Shown in pieces: positions 55,449 through 64,000 of a stretch of 64,000 nt of DNA (positions are counted from its first letter, which is position 1; each line of letters begins with the position of its first letter). The DNA is from Streptomyces aurantiacus JA 4570 (lineage in GTDB: Bacteria > Actinomycetota > Actinomycetes > Streptomycetales > Streptomycetaceae): positions 50,595 to 114,594 of the forward strand of contig NZ_AOPZ01000069.1 of the NCBI RefSeq assembly GCF_000414115.1, read 5' to 3'. Under the pieces are notes generated by a model. The model worked only from the letters and a program-made list of their open reading frames with translations, was not told the DNA's origin and made no database searches. Position numbers and translations under genes: made by a program.

Positions 55449-55483
55449 CCCGGCGCGGCGGGAGGGAGTCCCGTCGCGCCGGG
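55449..55483. terminator. Hairpin between convergent NTase and bL37 genes
   Basis: CCCGGCGCG-g-CGGGA (55449-55463) pairs with TCCCG-t-CGCGCCGGG (55469-55483), one G-T pair, five-base loop. Confidence 0.85.
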
Positions 55484-55489
55484 CCCGAC

Positions 55490-55567
55490 TCAGGACTGCG
55501 GACGCTTGCCGTGGTTGGCCGCGTGCTTGCGGCGGGCCTTCTTCTTGCGGCGTCGCTTCGAGGACAT
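55490..55567 (-). CDS. Ribosomal protein bL37
   Basis: 25 residues: MSSKRRRKKKARRKHAAN then HGKRPQS. Length, the Lys/Arg run and the ANHGKRP ending match the tiny actinobacterial 50S protein bL37 known from mycobacterial ribosome structures. AGAGGAG lies seven bases upstream. Too short for most gene finders. Confidence 0.88.
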   Translation of the reverse strand: MSSKRRRKKKARRKHAANHGKRPQS

Positions 55568-55774
55568 GGCCGCGCTCCTCTCACCGGTCGGGTCACGGGC
55601 GGAACAGCGCCGGAACACCGGTAAACACCGGGTTTCGGCGCGTTTCCACCCTTTCATACAGCCGAGGGGCTCGCGATTCGCCCCGGCCGGTCGGCCGACC
55701 GGCTCCCGGGGGCCGCCGACCCTGCGGGCCGGCGGTTCGCGGTAGCGACGCGGCCGGACCGGGCGCCGGTCCCG

Positions 55775-56164
55775 TCAGGACTGCGGCTCGGGCCGCGCCA
55801 GCGCCTCCCGTACGGACGCCACCGGCGAGAGCGTCGTCTTGAGACCGGTGATGCCCATGACGCGCAGCGACATCGGGTCCGTGCACACCACCCGCAGCCG
55901 GGCGCCCCTGGCGCTGACGCGGCGCTGGGCCCGCATCAGGAGGGACAGGCCCGAGCAGTCGAGGAACGTCGCACGGGTCAGGTCGACCACGACGGTGCGG
56001 GCGGTGCCCGCCGCCACCGGGTCGAGGACGGGGATCGCACGCTGGAACGCCACGAGGTCCACATCGCCGTGCAGTTCCACGACGGTGTTGTCCCCGATCT
56101 CGTACACCCGGGGTGGTAATTCCGGGATCTCACAAGCGAATTCGCTCAGTTCGTCCTGATGCAC
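55775..56164 (-). CDS. STAS-domain anti-sigma-factor antagonist
   Basis: 129 residues from a GTG after GGGGGGA. The STAS core is VYEIGDNTVVELHGDVDLVAF, VVVDLTRATFLDCSGLSLLMRAQRR with the phosphorylatable Ser in DCSGLS, and LRVVCTDPMSLRVMGITGL. It would bind an RsbW-type kinase when unphosphorylated. No kinase or sigma factor gene is adjacent. Confidence 0.9.
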   Translation of the reverse strand: MHQDELSEFACEIPELPPRVYEIGDNTVVELHGDVDLVAFQRAIPVLDPVAAGTARTVVVDLTRATFLDCSGLSLLMRAQRRVSARGARLRVVCTDPMSLRVMGITGLKTTLSPVASVREALARPEPQS

Positions 56165-56469
56165 TAATCCCCCCAGAGCGGGCCCCGGCCGGTGCGCGAG
56201 GCCGGGGGCGGCTGCCGTGAAGCAACCGGAACGAGGAGGTCACCAGGGGCCGGGGTGCCTGGCGGATCACCGTATCGGGCAAGGCTCCGCCCCGCAGTGC
56301 GGGAACGATTCGCAAGGGACCCCTGCCACTCGATGGAGGGAAGTTACCGCAAGGCTCTTGACATAATGGGGCACCTTCCGGCGTGAGGGCGGCAGCCCTC
56401 ATCAGCGGCTGGTTTCCGTGGCACCGTGTTGCGGGCAAGCCACTGGGGGCCAACAGAAGAGGGGGAACC

Positions 56470-57530
56470 GTGATCGTCTGGATCAACGGCACGTTCGGTG
56501 CGGGCAAGACCAGCACCGCACAAGAACTGATCGAGCTGATCCCGAACAGCACGCTCTTCGACCCTGAGGTCATCGGCGGCGCGCTGCCGCACCTGCTGCC
56601 GGCCAAGCACCTCGCCGAGGTGAGCGACTTCCAGGACCTGCCGATCTGGCGGCGCCTGGTGGTCGACACGGCGGCCGGGCTGCTCGCCGAGGTCGGCGGC
56701 GTGCTGGTGGTGCCGATGACGCTGCTGCGCCAGGAGTACCGCGACGAGATATTCGGCGGCCTCGCCGCTCGCCGCATACCCGTGCGGCACGTTCTGCTCG
56801 CTCCGGACGAAACGATCCTGCGTGCGCGCATCGCGGGCCGCGAGGTCCCCCCGGACGTCCCCGACGGCGAACTGCGCGTCCGCCAGTGGTCGTTCGACCA
56901 CATCGAGCCGTACTACGCCGCGCTCGCCGCCTGGCTCGGCGCGGACGCCCACCGCGTGGACAACAGCCACCTGAGCCCGTCCGAGACGGCCGAGCACATC
57001 GCAGAGGCCGTACGCACCGGGGCCGCCGCCGTCTGCGACATCGTGCAGACCCCCGAGCCCACCGCCGAGACGCTCGCCGCCGGGGTGCTGCTCTTCGACG
57101 AACAGGACCGTGTGCTGCTCGTCGACCCGACGTACAAGGCGGGCTGGGAGTTCCCCGGCGGCGTGGTGGAGCCGGGCGAGTCCCCCGCGAGCGCGGGCGT
57201 CCCCCGAGCGCGGGCGTCCGCGAGGTCGCCGAGGAGACCGGCATCCGGCTCACCACGACGCCCCGCCTCCTTGTCGCCGACTGGGAGCCGCCCGTTCCGC
57301 CCGGGTACGGCGGCATGCGCCTGCTCTTCGACGGCGGCCGCCTCGACAGCTCCGTCGCGCAGCGGCTGCTGCTGCCCGGACCCGAACTGCGCGGCTGGCG
57401 CTTCGTCACCGAGGAGGAGGCCGCCCGCCTGCTGCCGCCCGTGCGCTACGAGCGCCTGCGCTGGGCGCTGCGCGCGCGGGAGCGGGGCGCGGCGCTGTAC
57501 CTGGAGGCCGGGGAGCCGGTCGGCGGCTGA
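56470..57530 (+). pseudogene. TmrB-like ATP-binding / Nudix fusion, frameshifted
   Basis: Starts at a GTG after AGAGGGGGA. Residues 1-180 are a TmrB-like P-loop protein: IVWINGTFGAGKTSTA (Walker A), TLFDPEVIGGALPHLL, VLLAPDETILRARIAGR. A Nudix domain follows: LLFDEQDRVLLVDPTYKAGWEFPGGVVEPGES. Then an imperfect tandem duplication (57182-57200 / 57201-57217) inserts 17 bases and breaks the frame; the true end is in the other frame (REVAEETGIRL to the stop at 57528-57530). Removing the second copy restores GVVEPGESPASAGVREV and a full Nudix box. Without that the protein loses its catalytic box. Confidence 0.85.
57182..57217. repeat. Imperfect 19/17-bp tandem duplication in the Nudix gene
   Basis: 57182-57200 (cccccgcgagcgcgggcgt) is followed by 57201-57217, the same lacking one CG. 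The net insertion of 17 bases shifts the frame. Confidence 0.88.
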
Positions 57531-57531
57531 G

Positions 57532-57843
57532 TCAGGCGGGCAGCAGCGGCTGCCGCCCGTTCAGGAGCGAGGTGCCGAGCGCGGTGACCGCGTGCAGCGT
57601 GGTGTTGCGGTGGCGGCGGCTGGAGACGAGCGCGGCCTGGCGCAGCGCGGTGAGGTGACGGCTGGCGTTGGACGGGGTCGGGCCGGTGTGCCGGGCCGGC
57701 TCGGTGGTGGTGAACGTGCCGTCCGCCGCGGCCTCCAGGAGCAGGGCGCGGGCGCGGCCGAGCAGGGCGACCAGGTCCGGGCGCTGGCCCGCGGTCCAGC
57801 AGACCTTGGACACGGCCCTGAACGAGCTGACGCATCGGTGCAT
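57532..57843 (-). pseudogene. ArsR-type regulator, C-terminal remnant
   Basis: About 95 readable codons: GQRPDLVALLGRARALLLEA, TTTEPARHTGPTPSNASRHL, ALRQAALVSSRRHRN and ALGTSLLNG give an ArsR winged helix, which in this subfamily lies at the C-terminus. The usual N-terminal 200 residues are missing; the frame starts abruptly near 57800 beside another broken gene. Convergent with the Nudix gene, one base between stops. Confidence 0.65.
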
Positions 57844-58590
57844 GCGGCGGGCCGGCTTCGTGTACCCGGCGCGGAAGGCGCCGCTGCCGACCGCGCTCGA
57901 CGACGCGGAGGCGCTGGTCGACCTGCCCGGCCGACGCCGGCACGGCTACGGCATCGGGTCTCGGCCACCGTCGTCCGGGCAGCCGCCCGCGCCGTACTAC
58001 ACCGAACTCGACGCGGACCGGCGCCGCCGCTTCGACCTGGCCTTCTCCGGCCCGCCCGAGGCGCGGACGGAGGTCGCGACGGGCTCCGGAACGGTGCGGG
58101 CGGGACAGCGGGGCTGCGACGCGCAGGCGCGGGGGAAGCTCGCCGGTGACGTCGTCGCCTGGGCGCGCATGTACTAAACGCCGCAGGCGGTCAACGGCCG
58201 CCTGGACGCGGCCGTTCCCCGGCAGTCCGGATACGTCGCCGCGCTGGGCCGCTGGCGCTCCTGTATGAGGGAACTCGGGCACCCCTATTCGTCGCCCGAA
58301 GTGGCCCGTAAGGAGCTGAGTGAGGAGTATGAGAAAGCTGAACCAAAGAAGCGCGCGCAGAATTTGGAATTCCGCGCACTTGAACGTGACGTCGCCGCAG
58401 ATGACGGCGAATGCGCGCTGAAAAGCCGACTTCCGTCGTCCGCCATTGCGGCGCGGCGCGACCTCGTGCGGTCGCTCTCGGAGAAGGACCGCGCCGTGCT
58501 CGCCGAACTGACGTGCATTCAGGCGGCCGCGCTGAAACGGGCCGAGGCGGTCATCGCCGACAAGCCGCGGCGGGCGGGCCGTTGGCGCCC
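57806..58590 (+). pseudogene. Hypothetical actinobacterial protein with premature stop
   Basis: One frame reads ALNELTHRCMRRAGFVYP, then DADRRRRFDLAFSG, hits TAA at 58175-58177, and resumes in the same frame with AVNGRLDAAVPRQSGYVAAL, WRSCMRELGHPYSSPEVAR and IAARRDLVRSLSEKDRAVL. The CMRRxGF and CMREL pieces recall Streptomyces secreted or lipoprotein hypothetical families. The N-terminus is gone and no stop is left at the end before the M20 gene. Confidence 0.6.
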
Positions 58591-58633
58591 GCCCGCCGTG
58601 CGCAGAGGCGCGGCCCGGGGCCGCCCGACCGGG

Positions 58634-59989
58634 TCAGCTCGTCGCGTACCGCTGCAGGAACAGCGCCTCCGCCACCGAAAGGCGTTCCAGCTCCTCGGGG
58701 GACACGCTCTCGTTGACCGCGTGGATCTGCGCCTCGGGCTCGCTCAGGCCGATCAGCAGGATCTCCGCGTCCGGGTAGAGGGCGGCCAGCGTGTTGCACA
58801 GGGGGATCGAGCCGCCCATGCCGGCGGCCTGCATCCGCTCGCCGTCGTAGGCGTCGCTGAGCGCCGCGGCCATCGCCTCGTAGGCGGGGCTCGTGGTGTC
58901 CGCGCGGAACGCCTGGCCCTGGCCGATCTGCTCCGTGGTGACGCGCGCGCCCCACGGCGTGTGCGCCTCCAGGTGGGCCCGGAGCAGCTTGGTCGCGTCG
59001 GCCGCGTCCACGCCCGGCGGCACCCGCAGGCTGATCAGCGCCCGCGCGGCCGCCTGCACGGACGGCGTCGCGCCGATCACCGGCGGGCAGTCGATGCCGA
59101 GCACCGTGACGGCCGGGCGGGCCCAGATGCGGTCGGAGACCGTGCCCTCGCCGATGAGCCCCACGCCGTCGAGGACCTTGGCGTCCCTGCGGAAGTCGGC
59201 CTCCGTGTACTGCAGGCCCTCCCAGGTGCCGTCGGCGTCCAGGCCGTCGATCGTCGTCGAGCCGTCCTCGGCGCGCAGCGAGTCCAGGACCCGCACCAGC
59301 GCCGCCAGCGCGTCGGGCGCGGCGCCGCCGAACTGCCCGGAGTGCAGGTTGCCTTCGAGGGTGTCGATCCGGACGCGTACGAGGGTCATGCCGCGCAGCG
59401 TCGCGGTCACCGTCGGCAGGCCGACGCGGAAGTTGCCCGCGTCACCGACGACGATCGTGTCGGCGCGCAGCAGCTCGGGGTGCTCCTCCGCGTACCGCTC
59501 AAGGCCGCCCGTGCCCTGCTCCTCCGAGCCCTCCGCGATCACCTTGACGTGCACCGGGACGCCGCCGTTCGCCTTGAGGGCGCGCAGCGCGAGCAGGTGC
59601 ATGACGATGCCGCCCTTGCAGTCGGCGCTGCCGCGCCCGTACCAGCGGCCGTCGCGCTCCGTCAGCTCGAAGGGAGGTGTGGCCCAGCCGGCCTCGTCGA
59701 GCGGCGGCTGCACGTCGTAGTGCGCGTACAGGAGCACCGTCGGGGCGCCCTCGGGGCCGGGCAGGTAGCCGTACACCGACTGGGTGCCGTCCGGGGTGTC
59801 GAGCAGCGCGACGTCCTGGAAGCCCTCCGCGCGCAGGGCGTCGGCGACCCAGTTCGCGGCGGCCTCGCTCTCGCTCTTCGGATACTGCTCGAAGTCCGCC
59901 ACCGACTTGAACGCCACCAGTTCGGTGAGTTCCGCCTTCGCCCTCGGCATGAGAGAGGCGACGGTTTCGGCGATCGGATGCGGGGACAT
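58634..59989 (-). CDS. M20/M25/M40 family dipeptidase
   Basis: 451 residues from an ATG with GAGGAG seven bases upstream. Zinc ligands appear in order: YAHYDVQP, GRGSADCKGG, EGSEEQGT, VGDAG and the last His in AQIHAVNES. The lid domain has NLHSGQFGG. Cytosolic dipeptidase or carnosinase-like enzyme. Convergent with nothing intact; the left end abuts a pseudogene. Confidence 0.92.
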   Translation of the reverse strand: MSPHPIAETVASLMPRAKAELTELVAFKSVADFEQYPKSESEAAANWVADALRAEGFQDVALLDTPDGTQSVYGYLPGPEGAPTVLLYAHYDVQPPLDEAGWATPPFELTERDGRWYGRGSADCKGGIVMHLLALRALKANGGVPVHVKVIAEGSEEQGTGGLERYAEEHPELLRADTIVVGDAGNFRVGLPTVTATLRGMTLVRVRIDTLEGNLHSGQFGGAAPDALAALVRVLDSLRAEDGSTTIDGLDADGTWEGLQYTEADFRRDAKVLDGVGLIGEGTVSDRIWARPAVTVLGIDCPPVIGATPSVQAAARALISLRVPPGVDAADATKLLRAHLEAHTPWGARVTTEQIGQGQAFRADTTSPAYEAMAAALSDAYDGERMQAAGMGGSIPLCNTLAALYPDAEILLIGLSEPEAQIHAVNESVSPEELERLSVAEALFLQRYATS

Positions 59990-60150
59990 GGGCACGCTCC
60001 TCGTGGGTGCGACGTTGTACGGGGTGCAGGTGATCCTCCCACGCCGCCGTGATCCTCCCGCAGGAGGTGCGCGGCAGCGTGCGCCGTAGGATGCCTGGAG
60101 AGAGCGCGGCGAGCGCGGCCACAGAGCGGGAGCGGGAGCGGAAGACCAAC

Positions 60151-61353
60151 GTGAGCAGCGAGAACTCAGCGGACGACGCGCGCCAGGTGTGGGACGTCGT
60201 CGTGGCCGGCGCGGGCCCCGCGGGCGCTTCGGCCGCCTATGCGGCAGCCGTGGCCGGGCGCAGCGTACTGATCCTGGAGAAAGCCGAACTGCCGCGGTAC
60301 AAGACGTGCGGCGGCGGCATCATCGGCCCCTCGCGCGACGCGCTGCCGCCGGGCTTCGAGCTGCCCTTCCAGGACCGGGTGCACGCCGTCACGTTCTCCC
60401 TCGACGGCAAGTTCGCCCGCACCCGCCGCTCACGAAGCATGCTGTTCGGGCTCATCAACCGCCCCGAGTTCGACCAGCAGCTCGTCGAGCACGCGCAGAA
60501 GGCGGGCGCCGAGCTGCGCACCGGCGCCACGGTCACGCGCGTCGAGCAGCACGGCCCCGCGGTGCCCGACCGGCGCACGGTCGCCGTCGTCCTCCAGGGC
60601 GGCGAGACCGTCCTGGCCCGAGCCGTCATCGGCGCCGACGGCAGCGCGAGCCGCATAGGGGCGCACGTCGGCGTGAAGCTCGACCAGGTGGACCTCGGCC
60701 TGGAGGCGGAGATCCCGGTGCCCGAGACCGTCGCCGAGGACTGGGCGGGCCGCGTCCTCATCGACTGGGGGCCGATGCCGGGCAGTTACGGCTGGGTGTT
60801 CCCCAAGGGCGACACCCTCACCGTCGGCGTGATCTCCGCGCGCGGTGAAGGCGCCGCCACCAAGCGGTATTTGGAGGACTTCATCGCCCGCCTCGGCCTC
60901 GCGGGCTTCGAGCCGAGCATCTCCTCCGGCCACCTCACGCGCTGCCGCAGCGACGACTCGCCGCTGTCGCGCGGGCGCGTCCTGGTGTGCGGTGACGCGG
61001 CGGGGCTGCTCGAGCCGTGGACTCGTGAGGGCATCTCGTTCGCGCTGCGTTCCGGGCGGCTCGCGGGGGAGTGGGCGGTGCGGATCGCCGAGGCGCACGA
61101 TGCGGTGGACGCGCGCCGCCAGGCCCTGAACTACGCGTTCGCCATCAAGGCGGGCCTGGGCGTCGAGATGAGCGTCGGCCGCCGCATGCTCGGCGTCTTC
61201 GAGCGCCGCCCCGGCCTGCTGCACACGGCGATCACGAGCTTCCGCCCCGCGTGGAACGCGTTCGCGAAGATCACCCGCGGTTCGACGACGCTGGCCGAGC
61301 TGGTGCGGACGCATCCGCTGGCGGGCCGGGCACTGAGCCGCCTCGACCGCTAG
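60151..61353 (+). CDS. FAD-dependent geranylgeranyl-reductase family protein
   Basis: 400 residues from a GTG. The FAD Rossmann motif VVVAGAGPAGASAAYAAA opens the chain; PRYKTCGGGIIGPS is the family CxGG segment, FGLINRPEFDQQLVEHA and VCGDAAGLLEPWTREGISFAL the second FAD motif. Reduces isoprenoid double bonds, as in menaquinone or archaeal-type lipids. Starts 160 bases from the M20 gene and is divergent from it. Confidence 0.92.
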   Translation: MSSENSADDARQVWDVVVAGAGPAGASAAYAAAVAGRSVLILEKAELPRYKTCGGGIIGPSRDALPPGFELPFQDRVHAVTFSLDGKFARTRRSRSMLFGLINRPEFDQQLVEHAQKAGAELRTGATVTRVEQHGPAVPDRRTVAVVLQGGETVLARAVIGADGSASRIGAHVGVKLDQVDLGLEAEIPVPETVAEDWAGRVLIDWGPMPGSYGWVFPKGDTLTVGVISARGEGAATKRYLEDFIARLGLAGFEPSISSGHLTRCRSDDSPLSRGRVLVCGDAAGLLEPWTREGISFALRSGRLAGEWAVRIAEAHDAVDARRQALNYAFAIKAGLGVEMSVGRRMLGVFERRPGLLHTAITSFRPAWNAFAKITRGSTTLAELVRTHPLAGRALSRLDR

Positions 61354-61540
61354 CCGAACCGGCTCGCGCGGCGCCGGGGTTGGCCCGCCCGCCACCTGAC
61401 CCGGGTCGACCGGAAGCTGAACCGGCCGGGCCGGTGGCCGGAGCGGTTGGCTCCGGCCACCGCCGCCCGCTGCCGAGGGGGCACTGGCTTTCAGCTGTGG
61501 GCGGGAGGTCCGGTGCTGCCGCTCTCCGAGCCGCCGAACC

Positions 61541-61900
61541 CTGCCGCCCTCGCGGCGGTCCGGCTCCGTCCGTGGGCGCCGACTCCGTCCCGGGGGGTGG
61601 TCCGGTCCGTCCCGGGGGCCCGGCCCTTGCCGTCCGTCGGGTCACCCGGTGTCGCCGCCCTCCGGGCTGCCCGGCCCTGCCGTCCGCGCGGCGATTCGGC
61701 TCCGTCCGGGGGGTGGTCCGGCCCTTGCCGTTCCTCGGGGCACCCGGTGTCGCCGCCCCTAGAGCCGCCCGGCTCTGCCGTCCGCGCGGCGGTCCGGATC
61801 CGTCCGTCCGTGGGACGGTCCGGCCCTTGCCGTCCCTCGGGGCACCCGGTGCTGCCGCCCCCCCCGGGCCGCCCGGCCCTGCCGTCTGCGGGGTGATCGG
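61541..61900. repeat. Degenerate ~100-bp intergenic tandem repeats
   Basis: In the 699-base gap 61354-62052 no supported gene is seen. Units begin at 61541, 61677, 61775 and 61879, each starting ctgccg(c/t)c(c/t)gcg and containing gtccggcccttgccgtcc and gggcacccggtg; spacing 136, 98 and 104 bases, and a partial copy precedes 61541. Open frames across it are an effect of composition. Confidence 0.75.
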
Positions 61901-62052
61901 GTCCTGCCGCCCTCGGGACTGCCCCGGTCCTGCCGCCTGCCCGCCGGGACACCCCGCCCCTGGGGGGAGGGCCCCGTACTCCACCGGGAGTACGCCTGAT
62001 CGCCACGCCTGGCGGACGCCCGTCACCGGGGCCGCGGTCTAGCGTGACGGGC

Positions 62053-63450
62053 ATGGAACAGCAGCGTGGACGCAAGTGCGGCGGTCCGCCCCGAGCCGGG
62101 AGCGGGCCGTCGGCGTCGCGCCCGGGACCGCCGTCCTGGCGGGGAGGCCCGCCGTCCGGGCAGGAGGGGCCGGAGCAGGAGGGCCCGCCGTCCTGGCGCG
62201 GCGGTCCGCCGTGGTGGCGTCAAGGCCCGCCGTGGTGGCGTCAGAGCCCGCCGTGGTGGCGCCTCGGGGACGCGGCCGCGCGCCGTCTGCCCTGGCTCAC
62301 CACCGCGCTGCTCACCCTCTTCGTCCAGGTCGGCACGACGTTCGCCGGGCGCGGCCAGTCCGACCGCGAGCCGGTCGACGGCTTCGCGCGGGCGCTGCTG
62401 TTCGCGGGCACGGCGTCGCTCCTCCTCCGGCACCGGCACCCGGTCCCCGTGGCGTACTTCGCCGCCGGGTCCGCGTTGGTCTACCTCGGCGCCGGCTATC
62501 CGTACGGCCCGGTCCTCATCACCGTCGCCGTCGGCTGCTTCGCGGCGATCGTCGCCGGGCACCGGTACGCGGCGTGGGGCGCCGTCGCCATGCTGTGGAC
62601 CGGGCACCTGCTGGTCGCGCACTGGCTGTACCGGTATCTGCCCCCCAGCGGCGACGGGGCCCGCTCCTGGGGCGGGGAAGTGGTTGTCGCCGTCTGGGTG
62701 GTGGCGATCGCGGCCGTCTCCGAACTGGCCCGCACCCGCCGCGAACAGTGGGCCAAGGAACGTGCCGAGCGGGAGCTTGCGGCCAAGCGGCGTGCCGACG
62801 AGGAGCGGCTGCGCATGGCCCGGGAACTGCACGACGTACTCGCCCACAGCATCTCCGTGATCAACGTCCAGGCGGGCGTCGGCCTGGCCCTGCTCGACTC
62901 CGACCCCGAACAGGCCCGCACCGCCCTGACCACCATCAAGTCCGCGAGCAAGGAGGCGCTCGGCGAGGTCCGCCAGGTCCTGGACACCCTGCGCGCCCCC
63001 GGCGCCGCCCCACGCGCCCCCGCCCCCGGCCTCGGCCGCCTGCCCGAGCTCGTCGAGCAGGCCAGGAGCACCGGCCTGACCGTCACGGTCGCCACCGAAG
63101 GCCGCCGCGCAGACCTGCCGCCCGGCGCCGATCTGGCCGCGTTCCGCATCGTCCAGGAGGCCCTGACGAACGTCGTACGCCACTCCGGCTCCCGGAACGC
63201 CCGCGTCCTGGTGCACCACGCACCCGACGCCGTGACCCTGCGCGTCGACGACGACGGGCCCGCCACCGGCGCCGACGCGGGCGGCAGCGGCAACGGTCTG
63301 GCCGGAATGCGGGAGCGGGCCGCGGCCCTGGGTGGCACGATCGAGGCGGGCCCGCGCCCCGACGGCGGCTTCCGCGTCACGGCGGTCCTGCCCACCCGCA
63401 CGGTGGCCACGCAGTCCGCAGAGAACACCGCACCTCAGGAGGACCAGTGA
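62053..63450 (+). CDS. Two-component sensor histidine kinase, NarL type
   Basis: 465 residues from the ATG at 62053 (GTG at 62044 possible; no clear RBS). N-terminus is Pro/Trp/Gly-rich with PPWWRQG, PPWWRQS, PPWWRLG repeats. Four or five membrane helices follow, then HisKA_3: ERLRMARELHDVLAHSISVI with the phosphoacceptor His, and the ATPase FRIVQEALTNVVRHSG / GNGLAGMRERAAALGG. Overlaps the response regulator by four bases. Signal unknown. Confidence 0.92.
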   Translation: MEQQRGRKCGGPPRAGSGPSASRPGPPSWRGGPPSGQEGPEQEGPPSWRGGPPWWRQGPPWWRQSPPWWRLGDAAARRLPWLTTALLTLFVQVGTTFAGRGQSDREPVDGFARALLFAGTASLLLRHRHPVPVAYFAAGSALVYLGAGYPYGPVLITVAVGCFAAIVAGHRYAAWGAVAMLWTGHLLVAHWLYRYLPPSGDGARSWGGEVVVAVWVVAIAAVSELARTRREQWAKERAERELAAKRRADEERLRMARELHDVLAHSISVINVQAGVGLALLDSDPEQARTALTTIKSASKEALGEVRQVLDTLRAPGAAPRAPAPGLGRLPELVEQARSTGLTVTVATEGRRADLPPGADLAAFRIVQEALTNVVRHSGSRNARVLVHHAPDAVTLRVDDDGPATGADAGGSGNGLAGMRERAAALGGTIEAGPRPDGGFRVTAVLPTRTVATQSAENTAPQEDQ

Positions 63451-64000
63451 TCCGCGTACTGCTCGCCGACGACCAGTCGTTGGTCCGTGCAGGGTTCAAG
63501 GCGCTGCTCGACGCCCAGGCGGACATCGAGGTCGCGGGCGAGGCGGCGGACGGGGACGAGGCGGTGCGCCTGGTGCGCCAACTGCGGCCCGACGTGGTCC
63601 TGATGGACATCCGCATGCCGCTGCTCGACGGCCTGGAGGCCACCCGTCGCATCACCGGCGACGCGGGCCTGGACGGCGTGAAGGTGGTCATGCTCACCAC
63701 CTTCGAACTCGACGAGTACGTCTTCGAGGCCATCCGCTCCGGCGCCTCGGGGTTCCTGGTGAAGGACACCGAGCCCGAGGAACTGCTGCGCGCGGTAAGG
63801 GCGGTGGTCGACGGGGACGCGCTGCTGTCGCCCGGGGTGACGCGCCGTCTCATCGCGGAGTTCGCCGCGCGATCCAAGGAGCCCGCGGCCGCCGGGACGC
63901 TCGGCGAGCTCACCGAGCGGGAACGGGAGGTGATGGCCCTCGTCGGCATCGGCCTGTCCAACGAGGAGATCGCCCGCCGTCTCGTCGTCAGCCCGCTCAC
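63447..64000 (+). CDS. LuxR-type response regulator, cut by window end
   Basis: Start GTG in the kinase stop (GTGA), with AGGAGGA upstream. About 185 residues are visible: VIRVLLADDQSLVRAGF, phosphoacceptor Asp in VVLMDIRMP, TTFELDEYVFEAIRSGASGFLVKD and the LuxR HTH beginning ELTEREREVMALVGIGLSNEEIARRL. Cognate partner of the upstream kinase; the end is outside. Confidence 0.95.
   Translation, partial: MIRVLLADDQSLVRAGFKALLDAQADIEVAGEAADGDEAVRLVRQLRPDVVLMDIRMPLLDGLEATRRITGDAGLDGVKVVMLTTFELDEYVFEAIRSGASGFLVKDTEPEELLRAVRAVVDGDALLSPGVTRRLIAEFAARSKEPAAAGTLGELTEREREVMALVGIGLSNEEIARRLVVSPL

Noticed and set aside
61271..62026. 251-codon minus-strand frame in the repeat region
   Set aside because: Its residues only mirror the DNA repeats (Gly, Arg, Pro); no RBS or family.

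Overview
The window is very G+C-rich, densely coding DNA with GTG/ATG starts, strong purine-rich ribosome binding sites, many four-base stop/start overlaps and Streptomyces-type gene families (EACC1/caspase cassette, DUF2630, DUF5134, DUF6421, DUF6986, a bL37 mini-gene, MsiK-dependent-style sugar ABC transporter). It is most likely a chromosomal segment of a Streptomyces or close relative. I see no rRNA or tRNA gene, insertion sequence, CRISPR array or phage module.

Layout. 1-2260: secreted proteins (GH16 beta-glucanase cut by the window edge; FG-GAP repeat protein). 2497-3342: an orphan proteasome beta subunit. 3494-7172: a lipoprotein, an EACC1 protein and a caspase joined through a membrane segment to an extracellular ligand-binding domain, with a frameshift at a C7 run. 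7291-8418: a dead P450/polyprenyl-synthase chimera. 8387-16722: transporter/regulator pairs, a PLP ammonia-lyase with its YheO/DauR-type regulator, TetR, HAD and PAP2 genes. 16756-24859: M56 peptidase, small enzymes, GlpQ, PadR, PlsC, and an LLM oxidoreductase coupled to a carboxylesterase. 24941-28181: a DUF6421-SDR-threonine aldolase operon. 28202-28841: debris of a divergent HxlR/oxidoreductase pair. 28903-34271: transglutaminase-like, GH95-like, B3/4, PlsC and thioredoxin genes. 34334-37026: a predicted leader peptide and flavin reductase, then etfBA. 37123-44361: EEP hydrolase, DUF6986 aldolase, Ser/Thr kinase, tandem GNAT and a secreted peptidase-like hydrolase. 44406-53264: a sugar-use region with LacI regulator, ROK kinase, GH27 alpha-galactosidase and an ABC transporter lacking its ATPase. 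53312-55386: an unknown protein coupled to an AbiEii-like nucleotidyltransferase. 55490-64000: bL37, STAS, a broken TmrB-like/Nudix gene, two pseudogenes, M20 peptidase, FAD reductase, a repeat-filled intergenic region and a two-component system running off the end.

Functional themes. The LacI/ROK/alpha-galactosidase/ABC cluster reads as a galactoside uptake and hydrolysis unit. The EACC1-caspase cassette looks like a surface-triggered conflict or cell-death system. The recurring oddity is frame disruption by short events: a C7 run in the caspase gene, a 19-bp tandem duplication in the PAP2 gene, a 19/17-bp imperfect duplication in the Nudix gene, and an in-frame 33-bp duplication in the ROK gene. 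These may be real slippage mutations or assembly errors, and reads would settle it. All calls are from reading the sequence and remembered family features; no search was run.
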